The notes under the pieces are model-generated. The model did not search any database. It saw only the letters and a program-made list of their open reading frames with translations, and had not been told where the DNA came from. From positions 1 through 43,382 of the forward strand of contig CAYSCH010000026.1 of assembly GCA_964429355.1 (NCBI GenBank): a stretch of DNA of 43,382 nucleotides. The letters run 5' to 3'. The position numbers were made by a program, and so were the translations under genes. Source of the DNA: JAAYAY01 sp964429355 (GTDB lineage Bacteria > Planctomycetota > Planctomycetia > Pirellulales > Thermoguttaceae). Positions 23,773-31,735 of the stretch are shown here, in pieces. Numbering within the stretch: the stretch's first letter is position 1; every line of letters begins with the position of its first letter.

Positions 23773-24735
23773 TCACAATCCTCGGCACAGTTCCTGGACG
23801 TAGACCACGTTTTCCGGAGGGGTTTCGTAGGGCAAGGCGCTGGTACCGAAGCAGGTATTCTCACGGCCTGCAGCCAGCGCGGCGATCCGTTCAACTTCCG
23901 CCCGGAGTTGCTCACGAGTTCCTTGGGCCATGATCCGCGGAGACGCATTGATGCGAACTCGGACATCCGTGCGGTCCCACACCTTGCGCATGAAGGCCTC
24001 CTGATCCGTCTCGATCGGATTGATCAGGTACCCGGTGCCGGTTTCCAGGAGGGAGTCGAGAATCGGCTCCGTATTGCCGCCGATGACGCACGGCACGGGG
24101 TGCCCTACGATCTCGGCGGTACCCGCCATGATCGCTTTGAGCGCCGGAAGTTCCACCTCGCGGAACATCCGGGGCGAGAGCAGCGGAGGCGCGGCGGCCG
24201 ACTCAAAGAAGGCTACATCGAGCCCGGCGTCGACGACGGCCTGGGCGAAGCGAAGCTGGCCTTCGACCAGGACCAGCAGCGTCTTGGCCGCAAACTCCGG
24301 CCGAGTTGCGATCTCCACCAGCAGCGGTTCCATCCCGAGGAGATTGCTGGCAATCGACATCGGGCCCGCCATGGGAAGACGCACGTCGGCCTGGGGGAAC
24401 CGGTCGGCAAGACGCCGCGCGGCCGCCAGTGCGATTGGGATCCGGCCCGCCCTGCCCGGATCAAACGGAGTCAGGCGGCCCAGTTCCTCCAGGTTGTCGC
24501 ACAACGGTCTGAGGATCGCGGGGATTCCCGTGCCTTGCGGTTGGGCAACCGTGGCTCCGTAGGCCTCCGCCTCCAGGTTGTAGATGTCGATGGAAACAAC
24601 GACCGGCGTATGTCCGTATCGCCGATAGGCCTCCGAGTGCGCTTCAAACGTCAGATCGGCGCTCCGCGAGACCTCCCAGGGTGTGCGACCGATCAGGAAG
24701 GCAGCGTGTTCGTAGACGGCCGGGGTACAGTCCAT
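23773..24735 (-). CDS. Uroporphyrinogen decarboxylase (URO-D)/MtaA-like family protein
   Basis: A 320-residue protein with the URO-D/CmuA/MtaA TIM-barrel pattern: A-F-L-I-G-R-T-P-W near the N-terminus, L-P-M-A-G-P-M-S, a central F-F-E-S-A-A-A-P-P-L-L-S-P segment, and a C-terminal V-I-G-G-N-T followed by I-N-A-S-P-R-I-M. The N-terminal R-Q-A-G-R motif of true haem-pathway URO-D is absent. The H-x-C zinc motif of MtaA-type corrinoid methyltransferases is also missing: where H-I-C-G-N-T would be expected the chain has V-I-G-G-N-T (around residues 217-222). Catalysis of either known reaction is therefore doubtful. The ATG at 24735 was chosen because upstream sequence belongs to the CAP gene; a GGAGG sits 13 bases before it, further than ideal. 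It lies 31 bases downstream of the CAP gene on the same strand, so an operon is likely. Confidence 0.8.
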   Translation of the reverse strand: MDCTPAVYEHAAFLIGRTPWEVSRSADLTFEAHSEAYRRYGHTPVVVSIDIYNLEAEAYGATVAQPQGTGIPAILRPLCDNLEELGRLTPFDPGRAGRIPIALAAARRLADRFPQADVRLPMAGPMSIASNLLGMEPLLVEIATRPEFAAKTLLVLVEGQLRFAQAVVDAGLDVAFFESAAAPPLLSPRMFREVELPALKAIMAGTAEIVGHPVPCVIGGNTEPILDSLLETGTGYLINPIETDQEAFMRKVWDRTDVRVRINASPRIMAQGTREQLRAEVERIAALAAGRENTCFGTSALPYETPPENVVYVQELCRGL

Positions 24736-24766
24736 TGGATCCGGATGGCCTCCGCCTGCAGTTCGA

Positions 24767-25258
24767 CTACCAGCGGAACTGCTGACACCAGTACACGTTT
24801 CCGTCATTGCTTTGGTACGCGGCAACCCCAATGTGCCGGTAGCTGCGATTGAGGATGTTGGCACGGTGGCCGGAGGAACCCATCCATCCGCCCAACGCCG
24901 CCTTGGTCGTGGTATACCCCATGGCGATGTTTTCGGCAACGCCACGGCTGTGCTGGAGGAGGCGCGAACGAGCCATCCAGATCGTGTGTTGTCGCGCCGA
25001 CTTCATCAGGTTTTCATCCACCACCAACGCCGGTAGGCCGTGCCGGGCACGCTGAGCGTTCGTCTCCTCAACAATCGCCTTCTCGATGGCAATGAGTTGG
25101 ATCTTCTGGTCCGCTGCCGGCTTGGCAGATGCGCCCTCGGTGGGCACTCGCTTCGTGTCGTCCGTCAATTGTGACGCGGGCACCGTGACGGGTTTGGCAG
25201 TTTGGCCCTCCGCGGGGACAGTGGCCAACAGGATGCACAGCATGAACTGGGCGAGCAT
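24767..25258 (-). CDS. Secreted CAP-domain (SCP/PR-1-like) protein
   Basis: A 163-residue protein with a hydrophobic N-terminal signal sequence (MLAQFMLCILLATVPAEG), a Thr/Lys/Pro linker to about residue 50, and a compact bacterial CAP domain. Family motifs visible are N-A-Q-R-A-R-H-G-L-P (67-76), the helix with A-R-Q-H (His91), V-A-E-N-I-A (Glu109), G-W-M-x-S-x-G-H-R-A-N-I-L (124-136, His131) and the terminal V-Y-W-C-Q-Q-F. The His/Glu cleft residues are conserved. CAP proteins are secreted; their activity in bacteria is mostly unknown (lipid or peptide binding is proposed). A GGAGG lies five bases before the ATG, which fixes the start. The 266 bases upstream, to the hypothetical gene, show nothing recognisable. 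Confidence 0.92.
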   Translation of the reverse strand: MLAQFMLCILLATVPAEGQTAKPVTVPASQLTDDTKRVPTEGASAKPAADQKIQLIAIEKAIVEETNAQRARHGLPALVVDENLMKSARQHTIWMARSRLLQHSRGVAENIAMGYTTTKAALGGWMGSSGHRANILNRSYRHIGVAAYQSNDGNVYWCQQFRW

Positions 25259-25524
25259 GGCGTCCTCCAGGTGTGGTCAGGGTTCTCGCCCACGTTTGGG
25301 CAATCTGCGACGACTTTGCGGGCAGAACTTTCCAGGTTAGCCGGTGGAAAGTGGATTGCAAGAGGTGGATCAACATTGCCGAATCATCCCCCCCTGCAGA
25401 ATGGAGGACTGCACTTCGCCGGTCCCTTCTTAGCTCGGCGGAGGCCGGAAATCGCTCTCAGAACGGAGGAAAGAGGATGAAACGCGAGACTACCCAGTCC
25501 TCGGGGGGAATCGCAAAGGTCGCC

Positions 25525-25866
25525 TCAGACATCAACAGATGAGTTGCCCAAGTAGAGCTGCAACACTTGGCTCTGGACCTTGATGGCTCGAAGAAGAATC
25601 CAGACATGCTCACTGCTGAACTGAGACGGGCTTTGCCGGGAGATCTCCTCCAATTCTTCCGTCATTGCCGCGTGCTGATCGGTGGCCGCCTGGAGACGCA
25701 TCCCCATTTCATTCCAGGCATCCGCCAGCACGTCTTCATCTTCCAGGGTGCCGATATCGCTCACATAGTTGATGAGCAGAAGGCAAAGGCGCGCCACGTC
25801 GGCGGGCTGAGCGTCCGGCTGAGCCGATTCGATGCGAGCAGCGAGGTCTTGGCAGTTGAGGCTCAT
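25525..25866 (-). CDS. Hypothetical small acidic helical protein
   Basis: From an ATG at 25866 this gives 113 residues, rich in Gln, Asp, Glu and Ala and predicted by eye to be almost all helical. It has a central L-C-L-L-L-I-N-Y-V segment and a C-terminal V-Q-S-Q-V-L-Q-L-Y-L. The frame is open further upstream to 25941, but those extra residues (basic, His/Arg/Ser-rich) look like non-coding sequence. No family was recognised. The overlapping + strand frame 25567-25998 is less protein-like. No clear ribosome site precedes the ATG. It may be the first gene of a - strand group with the CAP and URO-D-like genes, but a 266-base gap separates them. Confidence 0.6.
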   Translation of the reverse strand: MSLNCQDLAARIESAQPDAQPADVARLCLLLINYVSDIGTLEDEDVLADAWNEMGMRLQAATDQHAAMTEELEEISRQSPSQFSSEHVWILLRAIKVQSQVLQLYLGNSSVDV

Positions 25867-26062
25867 GAAAATCGGTACGAGGACGGGAAGAATTTGGACG
25901 CTGGTTCGTGTCGAGGAGTCTTGATGCCGCGGATGGCACACAGGAACAAGGTCTGCGCAACTTTAGCACGCGTTGGTGTAAACATCGGGATTTCTTGAAT
26001 TGACAGCCTGTTGTGAGCGGCCGCGGGTATGGATGACCGGTTTGTGCCGGTTGCGGCGCCGG

Positions 26063-26090
26063 TTGATGGTGGGAGGACTGGAGGTATAAT
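26063..26090 (+). promoter_or_regulatory. Sigma-70-like promoter upstream of pdxJ
   Basis: A perfect -10 TATAAT at 26085-26090 is preceded by TTGATG at 26063-26068 with a 16-base spacer. It lies 95 bases before the pdxJ start, in the 318-base divergent region (25867-26184) between the hypothetical gene and pdxJ. The rest of that region shows no gene. Confidence 0.6.
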
Positions 26091-26184
26091 CAGACTCTCC
26101 ACCCGGAGGTAGCAGGAGGTGGCTGGAATCACCACCGCCGCCGAAATCGCTATCCGATCCACCCTGCAAGGAGATCTCCACGAC

Positions 26185-26910
26185 ATGGCAGAACTCGGCG
26201 TCAATATCGATCATGTGGCCACCGTGCGACAGGCCCGAAAGACGTATGAGCCCGACCCCGTTTGGGCAGCCACGCTGGCGGAGTTGGGAGGAGCCGACGG
26301 GATCACGATTCACTTGCGAGAGGATCGTCGCCACATTCTCGATCGCGACCTGCGAATTCTGAAGGAAACGGTTTGTGTGAAACTGAACCTGGAAATGGCT
26401 TGCGACGACGAGGTCACCGCCATCGCATGTGACGTTCTTCCCGATCAGGCCACACTCGTGCCGGAACGGCGCGAGGAGGTCACAACGGAAGGCGGGCTCG
26501 ATGTGATCGGTCAGGCGGAACGAGTCCGCCGAACAATCGACCGGCTGCATGAGTCAGGCGTATCCGTAAGCCTGTTCCTGGACCCCGATTTGCGGCAGAT
26601 CGAGGCGGCCTCCCAACTGGGGGTGTCGGCGGTAGAGTTGCATACCGGACAGTATGCCTTGGCCCAGCCTGGGAAAGACCAGATTACCCAACTCGGAGTC
26701 CTCAAGAAGGCAGCGGCAGCGATTCGTTCGGCTGGCATGGCGCTCCATGCCGGACACGGTCTGACCTATCGAAACGTCGTTCCGGTCGCGACAATCGACG
26801 ACATGCACGAGCTCAACATCGGCCACAGTATCATTGCCCGAGCGATCATGGTCGGCCTGGAACGCGCCGTCCGGGAGATGAAGGACCTCGTTCGCAGACA
26901 GGGCCGCTGA
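26185..26910 (+). CDS. pdxJ: Pyridoxine 5'-phosphate synthase
   Basis: PdxJ condenses 3-amino-1-hydroxyacetone phosphate with 1-deoxy-D-xylulose 5-phosphate to form pyridoxine 5'-phosphate, the last ring-forming step of DXP-dependent vitamin B6 synthesis. The 241 residues equal the family's usual length and show all hallmarks: L-G-V-N-I-D-H-V-A-T-V-R-Q-A-R at the start, H-L-R-E-D-R-R-H-I (43-51) with the catalytic His, K-L-N-L-E (66-70) with the catalytic Glu, L-V-P-E-x-x-E-E-V-T-T-E-G-G (91-104), L-H-A-G-H-G-L (187-193) and L-N-I-G-H-S (210-215). The ATG at 26185 is preceded by AAGGAG eleven bases upstream and gives the conserved N-terminus. The frame extends upstream to a GTG at 26119, but that part is not family-like. 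Confidence 0.97.
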   Translation: MAELGVNIDHVATVRQARKTYEPDPVWAATLAELGGADGITIHLREDRRHILDRDLRILKETVCVKLNLEMACDDEVTAIACDVLPDQATLVPERREEVTTEGGLDVIGQAERVRRTIDRLHESGVSVSLFLDPDLRQIEAASQLGVSAVELHTGQYALAQPGKDQITQLGVLKKAAAAIRSAGMALHAGHGLTYRNVVPVATIDDMHELNIGHSIIARAIMVGLERAVREMKDLVRRQGR

Positions 26911-26925
26911 CACCAGCTCAACCAC

Positions 26926-27072
26926 CTAACGGAGCACGCCCGCACGATCTGCGAGAAACAGGCAGAGGATCAGGACGATAATGCCCCACCAGCACGACAT
27001 GTGAAATGCCGCCAGCACGGCGGCCGTCAGGCATGCTGCGAAAGTCAGGAAGTAGATCAGGAATCGTACCAT
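26926..27072 (-). CDS. Possible 48-residue membrane protein
   Basis: From an ATG at 27072 the frame encodes 48 residues that form two hydrophobic helices (F-L-I-Y-F-L-T-F-A-A-C-L-T-A-A-V-L-A-A-F and W-W-G-I-I-V-L-I-L-C-L-F-L-A) ending A-D-R-A-G-V-L-R. The charge pattern (positive at both ends) is compatible with a small hairpin inner-membrane protein. The frame continues upstream to 27342, overlapping rpiB in antisense, but that part is not hydrophobic and is probably non-coding. No clear ribosome site is present and no family was recognised. It is convergent with pdxJ and divergent from rpiB. Confidence 0.45.
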   Translation of the reverse strand: MVRFLIYFLTFAACLTAAVLAAFHMSCWWGIIVLILCLFLADRAGVLR

Positions 27073-27165
27073 TGTGAGTTTCTGCACAAGCGAGCGGTTC
27101 AGGGACGAGTCTACAGCGTACCTACAGTCACCGCAACCGGCCGTCCCCACTTGCGAGTTAGGCCG

Positions 27166-27194
27166 TTGTGGATGAAGCGGGGTTGGGATAGACT
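27166..27194 (+). promoter_or_regulatory. Candidate promoter for rpiB
   Basis: TTGTGG at 27166-27171 and TAGACT at 27189-27194 are separated by 17 bases, about 90 bases before the rpiB start. Each hexamer matches the sigma-70 consensus only in part, so this is a weak call. Confidence 0.3.
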
Positions 27195-27286
27195 GGGTTT
27201 TGCGATGGTGCCCCTGTCGGGCAGTGCTCTGGTGGCTTGCGATCTGCGCCGCCAGATGGTAGTTCCATTGAGGGAAGCAACGGACG

Positions 27287-27757
27287 ATGCGGATTTCGGT
27301 CGGGAGCGACCATCGCGGTGTTGCGATGCGACAGAAGATCATCGATTTGCTTAAGCGACTTGGACAGAAGGTCGCTGAGGTTGGGGCAAATGGTGACCAG
27401 TCGGTCGACTATCCGGATGTCGCCGCAGCCGTTGCCCGTCAGGTGAGCCGTGGAGAGGCCGATCGTGGCATTCTGATTTGCGGCACCGGTCTGGGAATGT
27501 CGATCGTCGCCAATAAGTTTCCAGGTGTGCGAGCGGCACCGTGTCACGACGATCTGACGGCCGAGTTGAGCCGCCGCCACAACGACCTGAACGTTCTCTG
27601 TCTGCCTGGCGACATTGTCGGAGAGCGAATCGTAGATCGCTTGGTGGAAATTTGGCTGACTACTCCTTTCGAGGGAGGCAGGCACTCGCGACGAGTTGCC
27701 AAGATATGCTCCTTAGAGGGAAGTAACGCCGATTCGTATCGTGACAGTCGACCTTGA
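27287..27757 (+). CDS. rpiB: Ribose-5-phosphate isomerase B
   Basis: RpiB interconverts ribose 5-phosphate and ribulose 5-phosphate in the pentose phosphate pathway. The 156-residue product begins with the typical M-R-I-S-V-G-S-D-H-R-G (D8, H9), has the active-site loop G-I-L-I-C-G-T-G-L-G-M-S-I-V-A-N-K (Cys65 as the base), then R-R-H-N-D-L-N-V-L (His98, Asn99, Asp100) and the phosphate-binding F-E-G-G-R-H (128-133) with Arg136/137 close by. The C-terminal ~14 residues go beyond the family core. An AGGGAA lies about 13 bases before the ATG. The downstream large-protein gene begins 306 bases later. Confidence 0.95.
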   Translation: MRISVGSDHRGVAMRQKIIDLLKRLGQKVAEVGANGDQSVDYPDVAAAVARQVSRGEADRGILICGTGLGMSIVANKFPGVRAAPCHDDLTAELSRRHNDLNVLCLPGDIVGERIVDRLVEIWLTTPFEGGRHSRRVAKICSLEGSNADSYRDSRP

Positions 27758-27823
27758 AATGTTGTGACAGCTGGCTGGAAATCGGGTCCAGACACTCTCC
27801 TCGTTCCTGATTTGACGAAATTC

Positions 27824-27879
27824 TCACGTGGAACACCACGTGACACTCTCTGTGTGCCACATCGGACCTTCTGTCCGGT
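27824..27879 (+). terminator. Two hairpins downstream of rpiB; possible terminator or regulatory structure
   Basis: TCACGTGG/CCACGTGA (27824-27831 with 27836-27843) forms a perfect eight-base stem with an AACA loop. ATCGGAC/GTCCGGT (27861-27867 with 27873-27879) forms a seven-base stem including one G-T pair. Neither is followed by a good T run. They are the only structures noted in the 306-base gap 27758-28063, which otherwise holds no gene. CACGTG is itself a palindrome and could be a protein site. Confidence 0.4.
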
Positions 27880-28063
27880 GTTTCTCAAACGGCGCGAAAC
27901 GCGACCAGCCGCTCGTCCGTCTTACTGTTGCACATGCCATACTTGTGCACACGGGTTGGGTCTGTCATTACGTCGATCTCGGCAAGATCTGGATTGTCCG
28001 GTCGGCGGTTCTTCAATCGGCAGGTCCGCCGCGAAATAATCCGTAGATACAAGGACACGAGCG

Positions 28064-31000
28064 ATGAAACGCGAGGCTCGATGGTTCGTGGCGGCGGTGA
28101 GTGCTGCTGCGTTTCTCTTCAGTGGTTTCGGGCGGGGCCAGGAGCCAACAGCCACACCAGCGGCGACACCGGTAGCGACACCCGAACCGGTTCCGGCAGG
28201 CACACCCGCGACCGCCGCGGAACCTGTGGCGGCGGAGGGCGTTGAATCGGATCACACGCTCCACGAGCAGTCGATCTACATCCCCTACGAAAATCTCCGC
28301 AAAACCTTCGAAAAAGAGGGGCGAGGGGTATTTCTGCCGTACGAAAAGTTCCGCGCCTTGTGGGACGCTGCACGTGCGGCGGAGGCCCGGCCGGAAGATG
28401 GACAGTCGCGGCGGGCTGCGCTGATCACCGAAATCGACAGTGAAGCGTCGGTACGGAACGACATTGTCGAAGTCCGGGCAGTACTGAAGATCGAAACGAT
28501 CGGGAAGGGCTGGCACGAGATCCCCTTGCGACTTGGAGACGCTGCGATCACCGAGGCCCAACTCGGTGGTCAGCCTGCACGGTTGCTTGCCGAGGAAGGG
28601 CGCGGTTACCGGTTGCTCATCGAAAACCAGGAGGAGAAACCGCAGAGCCTGACGCTGAACATGGTGTATGCAAAGGGCGTCAGCCGCGTTCCAGGCCAGA
28701 ATAGCGTGGTCTTCCAATCGCCCCAGGCCCCTGTCAATCGTTGGAGGGTGAGGATTCCCGAGGCTGGGGTGAAGGTCGACATCGAGCCTATGATTGCGGC
28801 TACGGAAGTGGTAGACCAGAAGCCCGCAGCCGCCGTGGAACAAGAGGGCCCCGAAAAGTCCGAATTGAAGTCAGCCGAAAAACCTCCGGCGCAAGAGACC
28901 GTTATTCTGGCCTTTGTGGGTGCCGCGCCCGAGGTCCGAATCGCCTGGACGCCGAAAGCCGAGGGGGCAACCGGACTGGCAGCCCTGGCGAGCGTGCAGG
29001 TGGAGCAACAGGTGTTCGTAGGAGAGGGAGTGACGCGAACCCGGACGCAATTTGTCTACACGATCAGCCGGGCGGAACTGAGCCAACTGGTGATCGCGGT
29101 GCCGGGGGATCAGAAAGTCGTCAATGTGTTTGACGCGAATGTCCGGCAATGGTCCGTTGCGGAGGACGGCCCGCGGCAGAAGATCACCGTGCAGTTGTTC
29201 GAACCGGCCAAGGGCAGCCAGAATGTGATCGTGGAGCTGGAGAAATTCCACGCCACGGCCCCAACGGCCGAGGCGGCCGAAGAACGAAAGGCGGCGGACG
29301 AGCCAGTCGATACGAAGGCGATTGAACTGGCCGTGCCAGTCGTAGAAGCGGCCGGTGTGGGGCGGCAACAGGGCGTGGTTGTGGTTCAGGTTGGCGAGGG
29401 ACTCCGGGCGGAAGCCACCAAGAAAGGCGGCCTGGTCCAGGTGGACGCTGAGGACTTGCCCGCCGCTTTGGCCAAGACGCAGTGGGGCTTCTCCTATCGC
29501 TATGTCTCGGTGCCCTATGAGCTCGTGCTCGATGTGGAAAAGATCGAGCCGCGGATAACGGCCGATTCGCTGGTCGAGGCAACCCTGGAGCCGACGCGTC
29601 TTGCGCTGGCCGTTACAGCCGTCTATATGGTCGAACGGGTGGGCGTATTTCGCCTGGAATTGCAGGTGCCGGAAGGCTTCACCGTTCGCACCGTCGCAGG
29701 GCGGCAAGTGGGTGAAGCCGTTGCTGCCCAGATCGATACCCATCACCTGGCGGGAGACAAGAAGGACCGGCTTGTCGTCAACCTGGCAAAAAAGGCCATC
29801 GGGCGGGTCGGTTTGATGGTGTTCATGGATCGGCGGCTGGAACACCCGGAATTGCAGACGCCCATGGGGAAAACCATCACCATTCCCGTCCCGGTTCCAC
29901 TCGTACCTGCCGACAGCGTTGAGCGTGCAACCGGCCGAGTGATTGTCTATTCGCCCGAGTCGCTCCGGGTCAATCCGGTGGAGGCGACTGCCATGCGATC
30001 GGTTTCGGCAGACGAGGCGATAGCCGGAATGGCCTCGACGCAGGGCGGGGCACGAGGAGTGCTTGCCTATGTCTTTGGCGAAGAAGCGCCTTCTCTGTCC
30101 GTTGAAGCCGAACGGCGAAAGCCGCAGGTGACCGTACGACAATTATTGGTGGCGAGGATTGAGGATGGAGTGACCACCTACCAGGTGAGCCTGCTCTACG
30201 ACGTTCTCTATAGCGGCGTCAAGTCGCTCCGGATCGATGTCCCCGAGAAGGTGGCGGGGTTGTTGCACAACAAAACGAAGACCTTCCGCGAACAGGTGAT
30301 CGATCCCGCTCCGGCGGACCTGGCCGAGGGATGTGTGGCATGGAGCCTGACGGGTGGGACCGAACTGTTCGGCACCGGGCGCATCGACCTCGCCTGGGAA
30401 GACAAGATGGAGAAGCTTGAGGCGGGCAGCAGCGTAGCGATCGCCGTCCCGCGAATCCGGCCCATGGGAGTCGATCGCACGTGGGGGCAGATTGTGCTGA
30501 CAAAAGCCGAGACGATCGACCTGAGCGAGTCCGACACGATGACCGGCCTCCGTCCCATCGATCCTCAACGCGATTTGATGGACGGAATGAGAATCGACGG
30601 CGCCGTGCGGGCATACGAGTACCACGAAGATTGGCAGTTCCAGGTGACTGCCACTCGCTACGATCTGGAAGACATCAAGCAAACGAGTATTCCGAAATCG
30701 CTCCTGCGAATGGTCGTGATGCGGTCGGGGAAAACGTCTGTCCAGGCACTGTACCGGATTCGCAGTGCCGATCAACGTCTGGAATTGTTGATGCCCAACG
30801 AGTCCGAGTTCGACGCGGATCCACGGATAGACGGCCGTTCCGTGACGATGGAAGTGGGAAAAAATCGGACCTACTTCATTCCACTATCGGGAACCCGGGA
30901 GGAGCAGTCGTTCTTGCTGGAACTGCGGTATACGCTCTCCAACTCGCGACTGCCGATCGCGTGGCCGGTGTTTCCGACGCAACCGGCGGTTCAGAAGGTG

Positions 31001-31735
31001 TATCTGTGTCTCTATTTGCCCGAGGAAATCAACTTGCTCGACACCAGTGGGCCGTGGACACGGGAGTTTCGCTGGGGGGTGAGCGGGAAGGGAGTTTTTG
31101 AACCGGTCAATGCGATGGTCGTGGGCAATGATACGGTCGGGAAATGGCCATTGGGGCTGATGGAAGCCCGCTCGATCCCCCCCGATCAACGAAACGACGC
31201 TGTTGCCGGCCGCTTGCTGGGCTGGGTTTCTGAATCCGTGGGACAGCCGGATACCTTTACGACTGATGGTCAGTTATTCGTTTTCTCGGCGCTCCGACCG
31301 GGAAGTCCGGTTGACGACGGCCTTCGGCTCTATCGACTCCATCGAGGTTATGTGGAAACGGCTGCGGTCATTGTAACGATGGTCCTCGGCCTGCTTCTGC
31401 TCCCCATGGGGTTCGGCCGGCGGGTGTTCGTCGTGGGTATTCTGGCCATTGCCCTGGTGTTCTGCGCGATCTACTGGCCGCTGGCGATCTGGAATCTCTG
31501 CGACCTTACGCTCATCTTGCCGCTTCTGATGGTTGCCGGATTATGGTTCATCCAATGGGTGACCTGGAGGCTGCCCAATCAGTTTCGCGATTGGCACCGC
31601 GTCAAGTCCTTGAAGGAACCGGTTCCGGCCAGCGAAGCGGTTTCCCATGAGCAGACTTCGGACCGCGCTTCAGCCCAGCGGGTTGAGCCGGCTGAAGCTG
31701 AGACTCCGTCGGAAGGAGAACGCAACGATGGCTAG
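28064..31735 (+). CDS. Large exported membrane-anchored protein of unknown function (unit A)
   Basis: A 1223-residue protein. Residues 1-26 are a signal peptide (basic start, then A-A-V-S-A-A-A-F-L-F-S-G-F), residues 27-60 a Pro/Thr/Ala linker, and residues 73-100 carry two PYE motifs (I-P-Y-E-N-L-R and L-P-Y-E-K-F-R-A-L-W). The middle ~1000 residues are beta-rich with no domain recognised. Residues ~1098-1175 contain three or four membrane helices, and a charged tail follows. AAGGA eight bases before the ATG supports the start. It is paralogous to units B and C downstream: all share the PY segment, a following beta module and an L-x-L-x-M-P strand before the C-terminal region. Its last eight bases overlap the next gene (ATGGCTAG), implying coupled translation. 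The topology suggests a periplasmic domain anchored in the inner membrane. No enzymatic motif was seen. Confidence 0.88.
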   Translation: MKREARWFVAAVSAAAFLFSGFGRGQEPTATPAATPVATPEPVPAGTPATAAEPVAAEGVESDHTLHEQSIYIPYENLRKTFEKEGRGVFLPYEKFRALWDAARAAEARPEDGQSRRAALITEIDSEASVRNDIVEVRAVLKIETIGKGWHEIPLRLGDAAITEAQLGGQPARLLAEEGRGYRLLIENQEEKPQSLTLNMVYAKGVSRVPGQNSVVFQSPQAPVNRWRVRIPEAGVKVDIEPMIAATEVVDQKPAAAVEQEGPEKSELKSAEKPPAQETVILAFVGAAPEVRIAWTPKAEGATGLAALASVQVEQQVFVGEGVTRTRTQFVYTISRAELSQLVIAVPGDQKVVNVFDANVRQWSVAEDGPRQKITVQLFEPAKGSQNVIVELEKFHATAPTAEAAEERKAADEPVDTKAIELAVPVVEAAGVGRQQGVVVVQVGEGLRAEATKKGGLVQVDAEDLPAALAKTQWGFSYRYVSVPYELVLDVEKIEPRITADSLVEATLEPTRLALAVTAVYMVERVGVFRLELQVPEGFTVRTVAGRQVGEAVAAQIDTHHLAGDKKDRLVVNLAKKAIGRVGLMVFMDRRLEHPELQTPMGKTITIPVPVPLVPADSVERATGRVIVYSPESLRVNPVEATAMRSVSADEAIAGMASTQGGARGVLAYVFGEEAPSLSVEAERRKPQVTVRQLLVARIEDGVTTYQVSLLYDVLYSGVKSLRIDVPEKVAGLLHNKTKTFREQVIDPAPADLAEGCVAWSLTGGTELFGTGRIDLAWEDKMEKLEAGSSVAIAVPRIRPMGVDRTWGQIVLTKAETIDLSESDTMTGLRPIDPQRDLMDGMRIDGAVRAYEYHEDWQFQVTATRYDLEDIKQTSIPKSLLRMVVMRSGKTSVQALYRIRSADQRLELLMPNESEFDADPRIDGRSVTMEVGKNRTYFIPLSGTREEQSFLLELRYTLSNSRLPIAWPVFPTQPAVQKVYLCLYLPEEINLLDTSGPWTREFRWGVSGKGVFEPVNAMVVGNDTVGKWPLGLMEARSIPPDQRNDAVAGRLLGWVSESVGQPDTFTTDGQLFVFSALRPGSPVDDGLRLYRLHRGYVETAAVIVTMVLGLLLLPMGFGRRVFVVGILAIALVFCAIYWPLAIWNLCDLTLILPLLMVAGLWFIQWVTWRLPNQFRDWHRVKSLKEPVPASEAVSHEQTSDRASAQRVEPAEAETPSEGERNDG

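Noticed and set aside
23641..24852. + strand frame of 403 codons across the URO-D-like gene
   Set aside because: The opposite strand encodes a recognisable URO-D/MtaA-family barrel; this frame has Arg/Gly-rich composition and no family motif.
25567..25998. + strand frame opposite the small hypothetical protein
   Set aside because: It shows no coherent helices or motif; the - strand reading gives a more natural acidic helical protein. The choice is not certain.
26119..26184. Upstream GTG extension of pdxJ
   Set aside because: The AGGAG nearby overlaps the GTG itself, and the added 22 residues are not part of the family; the ATG at 26185 has a well-placed AAGGAG and gives the conserved N-terminus.
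27764..28046. Short + strand frames between rpiB and unit A
   Set aside because: Cys/Arg/Pro-rich translations without a ribosome site or motif, overlapping hairpin structures; judged non-coding.
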